From: M55B120 sp965549355 | Lineage (GTDB): Bacteria > Actinomycetota > Humimicrobiia > Humimicrobiales > Humimicrobiaceae | Assembly (NCBI GenBank): GCA_965549355.1 | Contig: CBEVGD010000002.1 | Span: 1 to 41,254, forward strand | Direction of reading: 5' to 3' | DNA: 41,254 nt | In this document: positions 1-7,141 of the stretch, piece after piece | Layout of the letters: each line of letters begins with the position of its first letter | Position numbering within the stretch: the first letter of the stretch is position 1 | Position numbers and translations under genes: made by a program | The notes under the pieces: generated by a model | Told to the model about the DNA's origin: nothing | Database searches by the model: none | Seen by the model: the letters and a program-made list of their open reading frames with translations, nothing else

Positions 1-2
1 GA

Positions 3-164
3 ATTCCCCATTATTGCAAAGTAAAATTCTCCGGTATTGGTATTTTACTCAAAACAATCAAGGAAATTATAAAATATGCAGGCAGGCAGTTTGACCCTGC
101 ACTGGTGAAACACTTTATAAAAATAGTTTCAAGTATTGGCAAAGTTAGACGAAGACATGCTTGA
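3..164 (+). pseudogene. C-terminal fragment of an HD-GYP-type protein
   Basis: An open frame enters from the window edge and stops at 162-164. Its last 53 codons include a stretch reading KYAGRQFDPALVKHF, which resembles the end of HD-GYP phosphodiesterase domains, where an aG.qFDP.lv..F helix is typical. The catalytic HD and GYP motifs would lie outside the window. It is either the true 3' end of a gene or a decayed piece; the basic tail KVRRRHA gives no decision. A following 70-nt gap leads to the response-regulator promoter. The family call rests on one short motif and is moderate. Confidence 0.45.
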
Positions 165-233
165 GGGAACATGAAGAAATATATGCAATGGATCCAAGAA
201 ATGAGAAATGGGCCTAATTTATTATAACTAATA

Positions 234-272
234 TTCTCAGCCCGTTCTCAGCACAGTGGTATAATATATAAT
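234..272 (+). promoter_or_regulatory. Promoter of the response-regulator gene with direct repeats over the -35 region
   Basis: TTCTCAG occurs twice, at 234-240 and 245-251, 11 bp apart, the usual geometry of OmpR-family operators. TATAAT lies at 260-265, with an overlapping second TATAAT at 267-272. The ATG is at 277, so the mRNA would be leaderless or nearly so, and no Shine-Dalgarno sequence precedes it. A closely similar motif lies in front of the downstream exporter operon. Confidence 0.55.
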
Positions 273-276
273 TACT

Positions 277-951
277 ATGAGAATTTTAGTGGTAGAAGAT
301 GAACATAAGGTAGCAGGCTCTATAAAAAAAGGATTAGAGATAGAGTCCTATGCTGTAGATATAGCCTATGACGGAGAAGAAGGATATGATATGGCTATAT
401 GGCAGGATTATGACGCAATTATTCTGGATCTGCTCCTGCCCAAAATGGATGGAATAGAGGTCTGCAGGAAACTCCGGAATGAGAAAATACATACCCCTAT
501 ACTGATGCTTACTGCCAGAGGACAGCTGGAAGAAAAGGTAGAGGGCCTGAATGCCGGAGCAGATGACTACCTGGTAAAACCATTTGCTTTTATGGAACTG
601 CTGGCAAGGATTCGGGCCATAACGAGAAGGCCCAAAGAAAGCCTGGGATCCGTACTTAAGGCAGGAGATCTGACCCTTGATACTTCGACCTATGAAGTAA
701 GGCGGGCCGGAAGGTGTATAAAGCTTACCAGAAAAGAATATGGCCTTCTTGAATACCTTCTAAGACATAAAGGAAAGATTTTAACCAAAAACCAGATCAC
801 AGGCGGTGTATGGGACTATGATGCCGACATACTCCCCAATACTGTAGAGGTATATATTGGATACTTAAGAAAAAAAATTGATAAGCCTTTCAGGGGCAGC
901 CCTCCGCTTATAAATACGATACTGGGATTTGGCTACAGGATAGGAGAATAG
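277..951 (+). CDS. OmpR/PhoB-family response regulator
   Basis: This 224-residue protein has an N-terminal receiver domain (about 1-118) and a C-terminal winged-helix DNA-binding domain (about 128-223). Visible receiver residues are the acidic pair E7/D8, the phosphoacceptor D51 in the ILDLLLPKMDG context, a Thr in LMLTARG and the Lys in LVKPF. The C-terminal half shows the LTRKEYGLLEYLL and VEVYIGYLRKKID patterns of OmpR/PhoB proteins. The gene precedes the histidine kinase at 958 by only 6 nt, so the two form a cognate pair. Direct repeats in its own promoter recur before the exporter adaptor gene at 2075, which suggests autoregulation plus control of that exporter. The signal sensed is unknown. 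Confidence 0.95.
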   Translation: MRILVVEDEHKVAGSIKKGLEIESYAVDIAYDGEEGYDMAIWQDYDAIILDLLLPKMDGIEVCRKLRNEKIHTPILMLTARGQLEEKVEGLNAGADDYLVKPFAFMELLARIRAITRRPKESLGSVLKAGDLTLDTSTYEVRRAGRCIKLTRKEYGLLEYLLRHKGKILTKNQITGGVWDYDADILPNTVEVYIGYLRKKIDKPFRGSPPLINTILGFGYRIGE

Positions 952-957
952 AGAAAG

Positions 958-1968
958 ATGTTTAAAAGGGCCAGGATTAAACTTAGTCTGTGGTATATGT
1001 TGATTATTATGGTAATTAATATTTTTTTTAGCGGCACCATTTATATGGCGGTATCTTTCGCTGTAGACAGGGGTTTTGAGGATATTTTAAATGAGATCAA
1101 GCTTGAGTTTACAGATGATGTTGAACCTCGTTTTCTAAAGAATAGAGGATTTCCCAGAGAAGATATAGATGATATAAAAAGTGATGTACTTCATAGATTG
1201 TTTTTTATAAACGGGTCTATTTTTATAATAGCTGCCCTGGCCAGCTATTTTCTGGCGGGAAGGACACTGAGGCCCATAGAAGAAATGCTGGAGGAACAAA
1301 AAAGATTTATTGCCGATGCCTCTCATGAATTTCGCACTCCGCTGACTGCCTTAAAAAGTTCTGCTGAAGTGGCCCTGATGGACAAAAAGCTGGATCTAAA
1401 AGAATCAAAAAATATAATTAAAAGCAGTCTCAATGATATAGACAGGCTTAAGCGTCTATCAGATAATCTGCTTAGTCTGGCGAGGTATCAAGAGAGTGGC
1501 CCGAATCTTTCCTTAGAAGAGCTGAATATAGCAGATATAATAAAAGAAGCCTCTAGCAATATCCTTTCCCTCGCAGAAGAAAAAAATATATCTATAAAGG
1601 TCAAAAAACAAAATATAGCCATTATGGGAGACAGGCAAAGGATAGTAGACCTGGTGGTAATTCTTTTAGATAATGCGATAAAATACACCCCTTCCGGCGG
1701 CAAGATCACCATTACAGCAAAGTCAAATAATGGCCGGGCCATGCTTGAAATAAAAGATTCCGGTATCGGCATTGAAGGCAAGGACCTCCCCCATATTTTT
1801 AATAGATTCTACAGGGCCGATAGGTCCCGCTCAAAGACCGGTGCTTCCGGATTCGGACTGGGACTGTCATTGGCTAAGAAAATAGCAGAGGACCATAAAG
1901 GTATGATCTCAGCATCAAGTGAGCCGGGGGCAGGCACGGTCTTTACAGTAGCACTTCCAAAAAAATAA
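958..1968 (+). CDS. Membrane sensor histidine kinase
   Basis: This 336-residue kinase has two membrane segments (about 12-36 and 81-100) flanking a short extracytoplasmic loop of roughly 45 residues. A minimal linker follows, then the dimerisation/phosphoacceptor helix with H123 in the ASHEFRTPLTALK motif. The ATPase domain carries the N box (DNAIKYTPSGG), the G1 box (DSGIGI), an F box (FNRFYRAD) and the G2 box (GFGLGLSLAKKIA). The start is preceded by GAGAAAG. It should phosphorylate the regulator encoded just upstream. The sensed loop is too short for a recognised ligand domain; adjacency to a MacAB-type exporter suggests a cell-envelope or antimicrobial stress signal, which is inference. 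Confidence 0.95.
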   Translation: MFKRARIKLSLWYMLIIMVINIFFSGTIYMAVSFAVDRGFEDILNEIKLEFTDDVEPRFLKNRGFPREDIDDIKSDVLHRLFFINGSIFIIAALASYFLAGRTLRPIEEMLEEQKRFIADASHEFRTPLTALKSSAEVALMDKKLDLKESKNIIKSSLNDIDRLKRLSDNLLSLARYQESGPNLSLEELNIADIIKEASSNILSLAEEKNISIKVKKQNIAIMGDRQRIVDLVVILLDNAIKYTPSGGKITITAKSNNGRAMLEIKDSGIGIEGKDLPHIFNRFYRADRSRSKTGASGFGLGLSLAKKIAEDHKGMISASSEPGAGTVFTVALPKK

Positions 1969-1983
1969 TCGTGAATACTCATT

Positions 1984-2019
1984 ATTCTTCAGTCCGTTCT
2001 CAGATCTACAGGTTAAAAT
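1984..2019 (+). promoter_or_regulatory. Candidate response-regulator site and promoter before the exporter operon
   Basis: The stretch TTCTTCAGTCCGTTCTCAG at 1985-2003 nearly repeats the motif at 234-251 (TTCTCAGCCCGTTCTCAG); the last ten bases are identical. A -10-like TAAAAT lies at 2014-2019, ten bases downstream. The shared motif suggests that the regulator encoded at 277 controls the exporter genes that follow. Confidence 0.5.
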
Positions 2020-2074
2020 CATAATTATATTTAACAAAATGTAATTAGAAAAGTATGATCGGAAAGGAAGAAAA

Positions 2075-3343
2075 ATGAGTAAAGCCAAAAAAATATCAAC
2101 CCTGTCAGTACTCGCTATATTTATAGTCACACTGTCCCTGCTGACCCTTACATCATGCACCGGGAGCCCAGAAGCCGGGGAGGCAGAAACTTTTACAGTG
2201 GTTAGGGGTGACATAGAACAGACAGTGACATCAACCGGTTATGTGGATACTGTAGAAAAGAAAAACTATTCTCTTCAGGCCTCCGGGGAAGTTTTTCAGT
2301 CTCTTGAAGACAGTGCCTTTTTTAAAAAAGGCACTGTACTTATAGAAATAGACAATAGCAGGACAAAGATCCAAATCGAGCAGGCAGAAAAAAATCTGGA
2401 GACTGTCAAAAGCTCACTTGATCTTGCTAAGATAAACTATCAACAGGCGCTTGATGCAAATCATATAGCAGTACAGCTTGGTGAGACAAATACAGATCTT
2501 GCTGAACAGGCTGCACAAAATGCCTTCACTGCATTAGAAGATGCTAATGGATACCTGAAAGAAATTAAAGACTATGAATTTTCTACGGATCCCCAGATTG
2601 CTCAGGCCAAATCTCAGGCTAATGCATCGGAAGGAGCATATGAACAATCTGCTATAAGCCAATCCAGTACTTACTGGCAGAACTTAAGCAGCACCCAGAG
2701 TGCCAGGACCCAGATAAAGATAACTGCTGAAAATATAGAGCAGGTAGAGATCCAGGTTGAACTGTCTGAGAATAATCTTGAGCTTGCAAAGCTTGATGCA
2801 GACAATAATATAGTCCATGCTCCCTTTGATGGAATAGTGCTTTCCTCTACCTTCAGCGAGGGAGAATATGCAAGTCCGGGTATTACTGCAATTTCAGTTA
2901 TTAGCAGTGACTATATTATAAAAACTCAGATAAGTGAAACCGATATTTCAAAGCTCAGTCCGGGTGATGAGGTCAAGATCACCCTTGATGCATATCCTGA
3001 AGAGACCTTTACGGGCAGCATAGTAGAGATCTCACCACTTTCCCAGAGTATCAGCAGCATAGTCTCATTTGAAGTTACCATAAAATCAGAAGAGGATAAT
3101 AGTCCTGATCTGCTTTACGGAATATCAGCAAATCTTACTATAACTACCTCTAAAGTGGAAAATATTATCTATATCCCCATAGAATATGTTTATGAGGAAA
3201 GTGGGAAAGAATATGTTGACATCATGGGCGAGGATGAGGCGGCCCGAAAAAGGGAGATTGTCACAGGATTATACGGCAATGACCATATCGAAGTAATATC
3301 CGGGCTTAGCGAGGGAGATGTTCTGGTTATCTTGCAAGACTAA
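2075..3343 (+). CDS. MacA/HlyD-type adaptor lipoprotein of an ABC exporter
   Basis: This 422-residue membrane-fusion-type protein starts after a good ribosome site (GGAAAGGAAG). Its N-terminus is a lipoprotein signal: basic MSKAKK, a hydrophobic run, and a lipobox ending LTSC at about Cys28. A biotinyl-lipoyl-like half follows (about 45-90), then a long helical hairpin rich in Gln, Ala and Glu (about 100-245). The second lipoyl half (VHAPFDGIVLSS) and beta-barrel segments come next. RND/MacA-type adaptors have this order. With the ATPase and FtsX-like permease immediately downstream it forms a MacAB-like exporter; in a monoderm cell it would stand on the outer face of the membrane. The substrate cannot be read from the sequence. 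Confidence 0.88.
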   Translation: MSKAKKISTLSVLAIFIVTLSLLTLTSCTGSPEAGEAETFTVVRGDIEQTVTSTGYVDTVEKKNYSLQASGEVFQSLEDSAFFKKGTVLIEIDNSRTKIQIEQAEKNLETVKSSLDLAKINYQQALDANHIAVQLGETNTDLAEQAAQNAFTALEDANGYLKEIKDYEFSTDPQIAQAKSQANASEGAYEQSAISQSSTYWQNLSSTQSARTQIKITAENIEQVEIQVELSENNLELAKLDADNNIVHAPFDGIVLSSTFSEGEYASPGITAISVISSDYIIKTQISETDISKLSPGDEVKITLDAYPEETFTGSIVEISPLSQSISSIVSFEVTIKSEEDNSPDLLYGISANLTITTSKVENIIYIPIEYVYEESGKEYVDIMGEDEAARKREIVTGLYGNDHIEVISGLSEGDVLVILQD

Positions 3344-3385
3344 GTAAATTAAAAATATGTAAATTAAAAATTATTATAAGGGATA

Positions 3386-4159
3386 ATGATCATGGAAAAC
3401 AATTATATTATAAACATAGAAGATATTAAGAAAACTTACCGGCTTGAAACGGTAGAAGTAAAAGCACTGCGCGGTGCAAACCTTAAAATATCTGAAGGAG
3501 AATTTGTCTCCATAATGGGACCATCCGGTTCCGGCAAATCTACTCTTATGAATATTATAGGATGCCTTGATGTCCCGACTTCGGGCAGCTATATTCTGGA
3601 TGGTATTGATGTAAGTAAAATAAGCGATAATCAGCTTGCGCCAGTGAGAAATAAGAAAATAGGCTTTGTATTCCAGACCTTTAACCTTCTCTCGCTGGCC
3701 AATGCGATCCACAATGTAGAGCTTCCGCTTATTTATTCTGAAAATGGCGGCAATAAAAGGAGAAAGATATTTGATGCCCTGCAGGCCGTGGGACTAAAGG
3801 GTAGAGAAAAACATAAGCCCAGTGAATTATCAGGCGGAGAGAAACAGAGAGTGGCAATAGCGAGAGCACTTGTCAACGAACCTTCCATAATTCTGGCAGA
3901 TGAGCCTACGGGAAATCTGGACTCTGTAACCGGGGAGGAGATAATGGCTATCTTTCAGAAGCTGAATAGAGAAGGGAAAACAATACTGCTTGTGACCCAT
4001 GAGCTGGAAATAGCAAAACATACAAATAGGATCATTTATTTAAGAGATGGCACTATCTCTCACCAGGAAAAGATAAAAGCTCCTATAGATGCAGAGGAGA
4101 AGCTTGAGCAGATGCCAAGATTAGAAGATAAAATAAATTCAAGGATAGAGGAAGGGTAA
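3386..4159 (+). CDS. ABC transporter ATPase, MacB/LolD-type
   Basis: The 257-residue protein is a complete nucleotide-binding domain. The Walker A motif GPSGSGKST is at about 45-53, with a Q-loop in FVFQTFNLL, the signature LSGGEKQRVAIARAL, Walker B ILADEPTGNLD and the switch His in VTHE. These features and the length match the MacB/LolD/FtsE class that pairs with FtsX-like permeases rather than importers. The C-terminal tail of about 30 charged residues is extra to the fold. AAGGGAT precedes the ATG at 3386; a second in-frame ATG lies at 3392. The permease gene follows after 6 nt. Confidence 0.93.
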   Translation: MIMENNYIINIEDIKKTYRLETVEVKALRGANLKISEGEFVSIMGPSGSGKSTLMNIIGCLDVPTSGSYILDGIDVSKISDNQLAPVRNKKIGFVFQTFNLLSLANAIHNVELPLIYSENGGNKRRKIFDALQAVGLKGREKHKPSELSGGEKQRVAIARALVNEPSIILADEPTGNLDSVTGEEIMAIFQKLNREGKTILLVTHELEIAKHTNRIIYLRDGTISHQEKIKAPIDAEEKLEQMPRLEDKINSRIEEG

Positions 4160-4165
4160 GAAATT

Positions 4166-5410
4166 ATGAGAGGACTATTTGAAAATGTAAAAATTGCTTT
4201 TAAGTCATTATATATAAATAAGTCAAGATCCATTTTAACAATGCTTGGAATAATTATTGGAGTGGGAGCCGTAGTCGCCGTACTGGCTATTGGTGACGGA
4301 GCAGAACAATCGGTTCTGCAGAGCGTTCAGGAGATGGGTTCTAATCTGATCACCATAACACCCGGAGGAGAGAAGGATGAAGAGGGACCGCCGATGATGC
4401 GTGATAAAGAGGAGAGACTGCTTGCTGAAGGGGAACTTAAGATGGAGGATGTAAAAGCTATAGAAGGGGAAGCTACTTTGATAAATGAAATTTCTCCGAT
4501 GATATCAGGATCTTCAACTGTATCTTATCAGGATAAAAATTCACAGGTCACAGTATCTGCATCAACAGAGAAAATTGTGAAGCTGCAGAATTTTCAAATA
4601 AATGAAGGTTTATTTTATAGTTCAAGCGATGTAGCAAATTCCTCCAGTGTTGCTGTTTTGGGTCCGACAGTAGCAGATGATATCTTTGGCAAAAGAGATC
4701 CTATGGGAAAAATAATAAAAATAGATGGAAAAAATTTTACAGTTATTGGCATTACCGAACCGAGAGGTGCAGATATAAGGGGGATGGATCAGGATAATAC
4801 GATCTATATCCCTGTTACAACAGCACAGACCAAGCTTTATGGGTCCGACTCTTTTGATATGATAATAGCTCAAGCGCAAAGTGAAGAGGTAATTGATGAA
4901 GCCTGTAGTGAAATAGAAGAAATACTAAGAGCCGAGCATAATATCGGATCAGGAGATAGCGATGATTTTTCTGTCCGAAACCAGTCCCAGATGGTAGACA
5001 TGGTCGACACGATACTGGGCATATTTACGATTACCCTGTCAAGCATCGCTGCAATATCACTGCTTGTAGGGGGTATCGGGATTATGAATATAATGCTTGT
5101 ATCGGTTACTGAGAGAACCAGAGAAATTGGTATTAGAAAAGCAGTAGGGGCCAAAAATAGGGATATATTGGTTCAGTTTTTAACAGAAAGCGTGGCTCTA
5201 AGCATTACCGGAGGTGCTATAGGAATTGGTTTTGCAATTTTAATAACTATAATAATAGGCATGGTAACCACGCTTATTAGTGCTGTTATTACTCCTTATC
5301 CCATTATTCTGGCCATATCTTTTTCAACTGCAATAGGACTTACATTTGGTATTTATCCTGCTATGAGAGCAGCAAGGCTAAATCCAATAGATGCATTAAG
5401 GCATGAATAA
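4166..5410 (+). CDS. MacB/FtsX-type ABC permease
   Basis: This 414-residue permease has one membrane segment near the N-terminus (SILTMLGIIIGVGAVVAVLAIG) and three near the C-terminus (about 288-400). An extracytoplasmic MacB-type core domain of about 220 residues lies between. The TERTREIGIRKAVGAKNRDI segment, a coupling helix typical of FtsX/MacB permeases, is intact. It completes the three-gene exporter started at 2075. No separate outer-membrane channel gene is present, in keeping with a monoderm host. Substrates in the family include peptides and macrolides; none can be assigned here. Confidence 0.92.
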   Translation: MRGLFENVKIAFKSLYINKSRSILTMLGIIIGVGAVVAVLAIGDGAEQSVLQSVQEMGSNLITITPGGEKDEEGPPMMRDKEERLLAEGELKMEDVKAIEGEATLINEISPMISGSSTVSYQDKNSQVTVSASTEKIVKLQNFQINEGLFYSSSDVANSSSVAVLGPTVADDIFGKRDPMGKIIKIDGKNFTVIGITEPRGADIRGMDQDNTIYIPVTTAQTKLYGSDSFDMIIAQAQSEEVIDEACSEIEEILRAEHNIGSGDSDDFSVRNQSQMVDMVDTILGIFTITLSSIAAISLLVGGIGIMNIMLVSVTERTREIGIRKAVGAKNRDILVQFLTESVALSITGGAIGIGFAILITIIIGMVTTLISAVITPYPIILAISFSTAIGLTFGIYPAMRAARLNPIDALRHE

Positions 5411-5522
5411 ATATAGTTAGAATTTTAAGAAATTTGGAGTGTATTAGGAATCGTACTTTTATGAATATTATTTTAAGGTAGCTATCGCAATGTAATAGTG
5501 AATATTCTGGTGAAAGCCTGCC

Positions 5523-5840
5523 TTAATCCTTATAGTTAAATATATTCTTAATCATTTCTCTTTCTATTGTTCTATAAATATAGTAATCCGAATCGATTGT
5601 GATAATCTCTTTTATTCTTAATCTTTCAGATATAACAATCAGTGATGCATTAGTGAGATCCATTGGTATATCAGAGTATTTCTCCGACAGCTGAATAATT
5701 CTATCTAATTCAGCAGAGTCTATATCCTTAATTCTTAACCCGCCCACTTTGATCCATTTTAAAAAATCTATTTGTGTGTTTATATTAAAATCAAGCATAT
5801 GGCATACTTCTGTTATAACGGGCCAGCTGGTTGTAAGCAT
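5523..5840 (-). pseudogene. Truncated PIN-domain (VapC-like) toxin fragment
   Basis: The minus-strand frame keeps the last 105 codons of a PIN-domain protein. Visible are TSWPVITEV, FLKWIKVGGL, MDLTNASLIVISERL and the ITIDSDYY segment typical of the C-terminal acidic patch. The first 25-30 residues of a PIN domain, which carry the leading conserved Asp, are missing. One acidic position appears to be Asn (MDLTNAS, where the family usually has an Asp). The frame breaks near 5840, where similarity to an unrelated gene begins on the other strand. No antitoxin gene is seen nearby. It is most likely a non-functional relic. Confidence 0.6.
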
Positions 5841-6087
5841 TCCATCATATGCCTTAGAGATTTTAGGGATCCTGGCCAGACTTGGCTATAGGAATGAACG
5901 AATGAAGGAAGCCATAGATCTGTTGATCTCAAAACAGGACGAACAGGGAAGATGGAAACTTGAAAATACATTCAATGGCCGTTTCCAGGCAAGGATCGAA
6001 CATAAGGGTAAACCAAGTAAATGGATTACTCTGAATGCACTCAGGGTATTGAAAAATATTTATGGCGATGCTTTCCAGGATGTTTGA
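5841..6087 (+). pseudogene. C-terminal fragment of an alpha/alpha-toroid (prenyltransferase-like) repeat protein
   Basis: From about 5841 a plus-strand frame encodes some 80 residues, ending DAFQDV. It contains ISKQDEQGRWKLENTFNGRF and PSKWITLNALRVLK. The Q-x-x-x-G-x-W pattern and the W-x-T-L-N-A-L-R helix are typical of alpha/alpha-toroid proteins of the prenyltransferase/squalene-cyclase superfamily, often annotated as hypothetical. The open frame extends upstream to 5749, but that part is antisense to the PIN fragment and is not real coding. The piece has no start or ribosome site of its own and is a 5'-deleted remnant. Confidence 0.5.
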
Positions 6088-6132
6088 TAATATTATCGAT
6101 AGCTCCAAAGATTCAATCTTCATATAATCTCT

Positions 6133-6264
6133 TTACTTTACCTTATCATTTATTTCAAAAACTTCTTCAATTGATTTCCCGAATACCTTTGTGATCCTGT
6201 GAGCCAGGATAGGAGAGGGGCCATATTGGCTCTGATTAAGGGCTGCAATAGTATATCTTATGAA
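6133..6264 (-). pseudogene. C-terminal fragment of an XRE-family HTH regulator
   Basis: Read on the minus strand, the frame ending with TAA at 6133-6135 gives about 43 residues. They include ALNQSQYGPSPILAHRITKVFGKSIEEVFEI spread over two recognisable halves: the end of an XRE helix-turn-helix and the following helix with FGKSIEEVF. Small YgzD-like XRE regulators end this way. The N-terminal half of the HTH and any start codon are missing. It is too short to have appeared as a normal gene and adds to the debris in this stretch. Confidence 0.5.
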
Positions 6265-6336
6265 TTTTTATAGTTTTTTTAAAAAATTCGTATAAAAAAC
6301 TAAAATTTTTATTATTATTGTGTTATACTTACACAA

Positions 6337-6364
6337 GATAAATGTAATATTTATCGTATATAAT
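6337..6364 (+). promoter_or_regulatory. Dyad operator-like site with an adjacent -10 box
   Basis: GATAAAT at 6337-6343 and its exact inverted copy ATTTATC at 6349-6355 are separated by 5 nt. TATAAT follows at 6359-6364. About 110 nt downstream lies the short signal-peptide ORF at 6474. The arrangement resembles a repressor site in a promoter, but no convincing -35 hexamer was found. Confidence 0.3.
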
Positions 6365-6473
6365 TGTATAAGTGCTATCTAAAGTAGAAATTATTCGTAG
6401 CACAGTCTCTAACAGATCAGTAGTAATAGCAACTGTTTTTTATTAAAAGAGATTAAAATTAAAGGGGGTTGTG

Positions 6474-6545
6474 ATGAAGAAATTTTATAGAATCTTAATG
6501 ATCCTGGGATCTCTCGTAGGACTATGCTCCACAGTCAGGTGGTAG
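6474..6545 (+). pseudogene. 23-codon signal-peptide ORF, probably a truncated exported protein
   Basis: A strong ribosome site (AAAGGGGG at 6462-6469) precedes an ATG that opens a 23-residue frame. It starts MKKFYRILMILGSLVGLC and ends in TAG at 6543-6545. The sequence is a classical Sec signal: basic start, hydrophobic core, small residues, and a possible LVGLC lipobox. Nothing recognisable follows in frame; an inverted-repeat structure begins about 12 nt later. It may be the stub of an exported protein cut by an insertion or deletion, or a tiny membrane peptide. Confidence 0.4.
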
Positions 6546-6556
6546 AATTTTCCCAA

Positions 6557-6611
6557 TAAATGGGGCTAGCTAAAAAACCGGGCGTCCCTGGTAATAAGTT
6601 GGCCCCATTTA
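6557..6611. repeat. Inverted repeat with nested hairpin, possible structured RNA or mobile-element relic
   Basis: TAAATGGGGC at 6557-6566 is an exact inverted copy of GCCCCATTTA at 6602-6611. The 35-nt interval contains a second stem, ACCGGG facing CCTGGT with one G-T pair, flanked by A-rich unpaired stretches of about ten bases on each side. As RNA this would be an outer 10-bp stem, an internal loop and a 6-bp apical stem. It matches no riboswitch class that I recognise. Confidence 0.4.
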
Positions 6612-6808
6612 CATTTCAAAGTGAATTTTTTTATTTTCTTAAGAAGGTTCAGAACAAAGGACCAAAAGATAGGAAATATAATTTCAGTTTTAAATATTGA
6701 AATTAACTCCAAGATTGTATTCATTATACTTCTAAAATTTTTTCTTCACAGGATTTTGATTTACTTATTAAAATAATCTTTTTCTATTCAGAATAATCAA
6801 TAAATATG
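6612..6808. other. AT-rich non-coding stretch with a small dyad
   Basis: No coding frame is supported here. AATTTCA at 6680-6686 and TGAAATT at 6698-6704 form a 7-bp inverted repeat with an 11-nt spacer. It could be an operator for the sigI operon promoter about 100 nt downstream. Otherwise the stretch is plain AT-rich sequence. Confidence 0.35.
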
Positions 6809-6824
6809 TATAATGATTAATATG
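6809..6824 (+). promoter_or_regulatory. -10 box giving a probable leaderless mRNA for the sigI-serpin operon
   Basis: TATAAT at 6809-6814 ends 7 nt before the ATG at 6822, so transcription would start at or next to the first codon. No Shine-Dalgarno sequence precedes the ATG. The upstream in-frame ATG at 6813 overlaps the -10 box itself and is therefore unlikely to be the start. No clear -35 hexamer is seen. Confidence 0.45.
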
Positions 6825-7133
6825 GCAGCATTATATATAATAATAGCTGTACTGGCAGGTGCAGTGATAATACTTTATATCTATTCCAGGGAAAAGCCTA
6901 AGGACCTGGAAAAGGAAATAGCAAGGCTCAGGAGATCCATTGTCTCGGAGGGTCTTAATTTTGAGCAGATTGAATACAGGATAGTAAGCCTCAAGGAAGA
7001 TATTGCCGGCAAGAAGAAACTGATAAGCAGCGGGAAGATGGCCGGGAGCGATATGGAGAAATATCTTGAGGAAACCGAAGACAGGCTTGACGGGATACTG
7101 GGAGAGTTTTTAAGCGATAAAACTATAAAATAG
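6822..7133 (+). CDS. Small membrane-anchored coiled-coil protein of unknown function
   Basis: The product is 103 residues from the ATG at 6822. It has a single N-terminal membrane segment (ALYIIIAVLAGAVIILYIY, about 3-21) and a charged helical remainder rich in Glu, Lys and Arg with coiled-coil character. I recognise no family. The ATG at 6813 was not chosen because it sits within the -10 box. The gene is the first of a tight series: the sigma factor follows 8 nt later, then the anti-sigma factor and two serpins. A role as a membrane partner of the anti-sigma factor is possible from context only. Confidence 0.7.
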   Translation: MAALYIIIAVLAGAVIILYIYSREKPKDLEKEIARLRRSIVSEGLNFEQIEYRIVSLKEDIAGKKKLISSGKMAGSDMEKYLEETEDRLDGILGEFLSDKTIK

Positions 7134-7141
7134 TATTATTG

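Noticed and set aside
1..6. EcoRI site (GAATTC) at the first six bases, suggesting a clone end
   Set aside because: The other end is not such a site and a single hexamer is not evidence of cloning; it may be chance.
5749..5840. Upstream part of the plus-strand frame that ends at 6087
   Set aside because: This segment is antisense to the PIN fragment and shares nothing with toroid proteins; only the part from about 5841 is gene-like.
5411..6800. Complete toxin-antitoxin locus
   Set aside because: Only a 5'-deleted PIN fragment and a partial XRE fragment are present, on the same strand but 290 nt apart and both incomplete.
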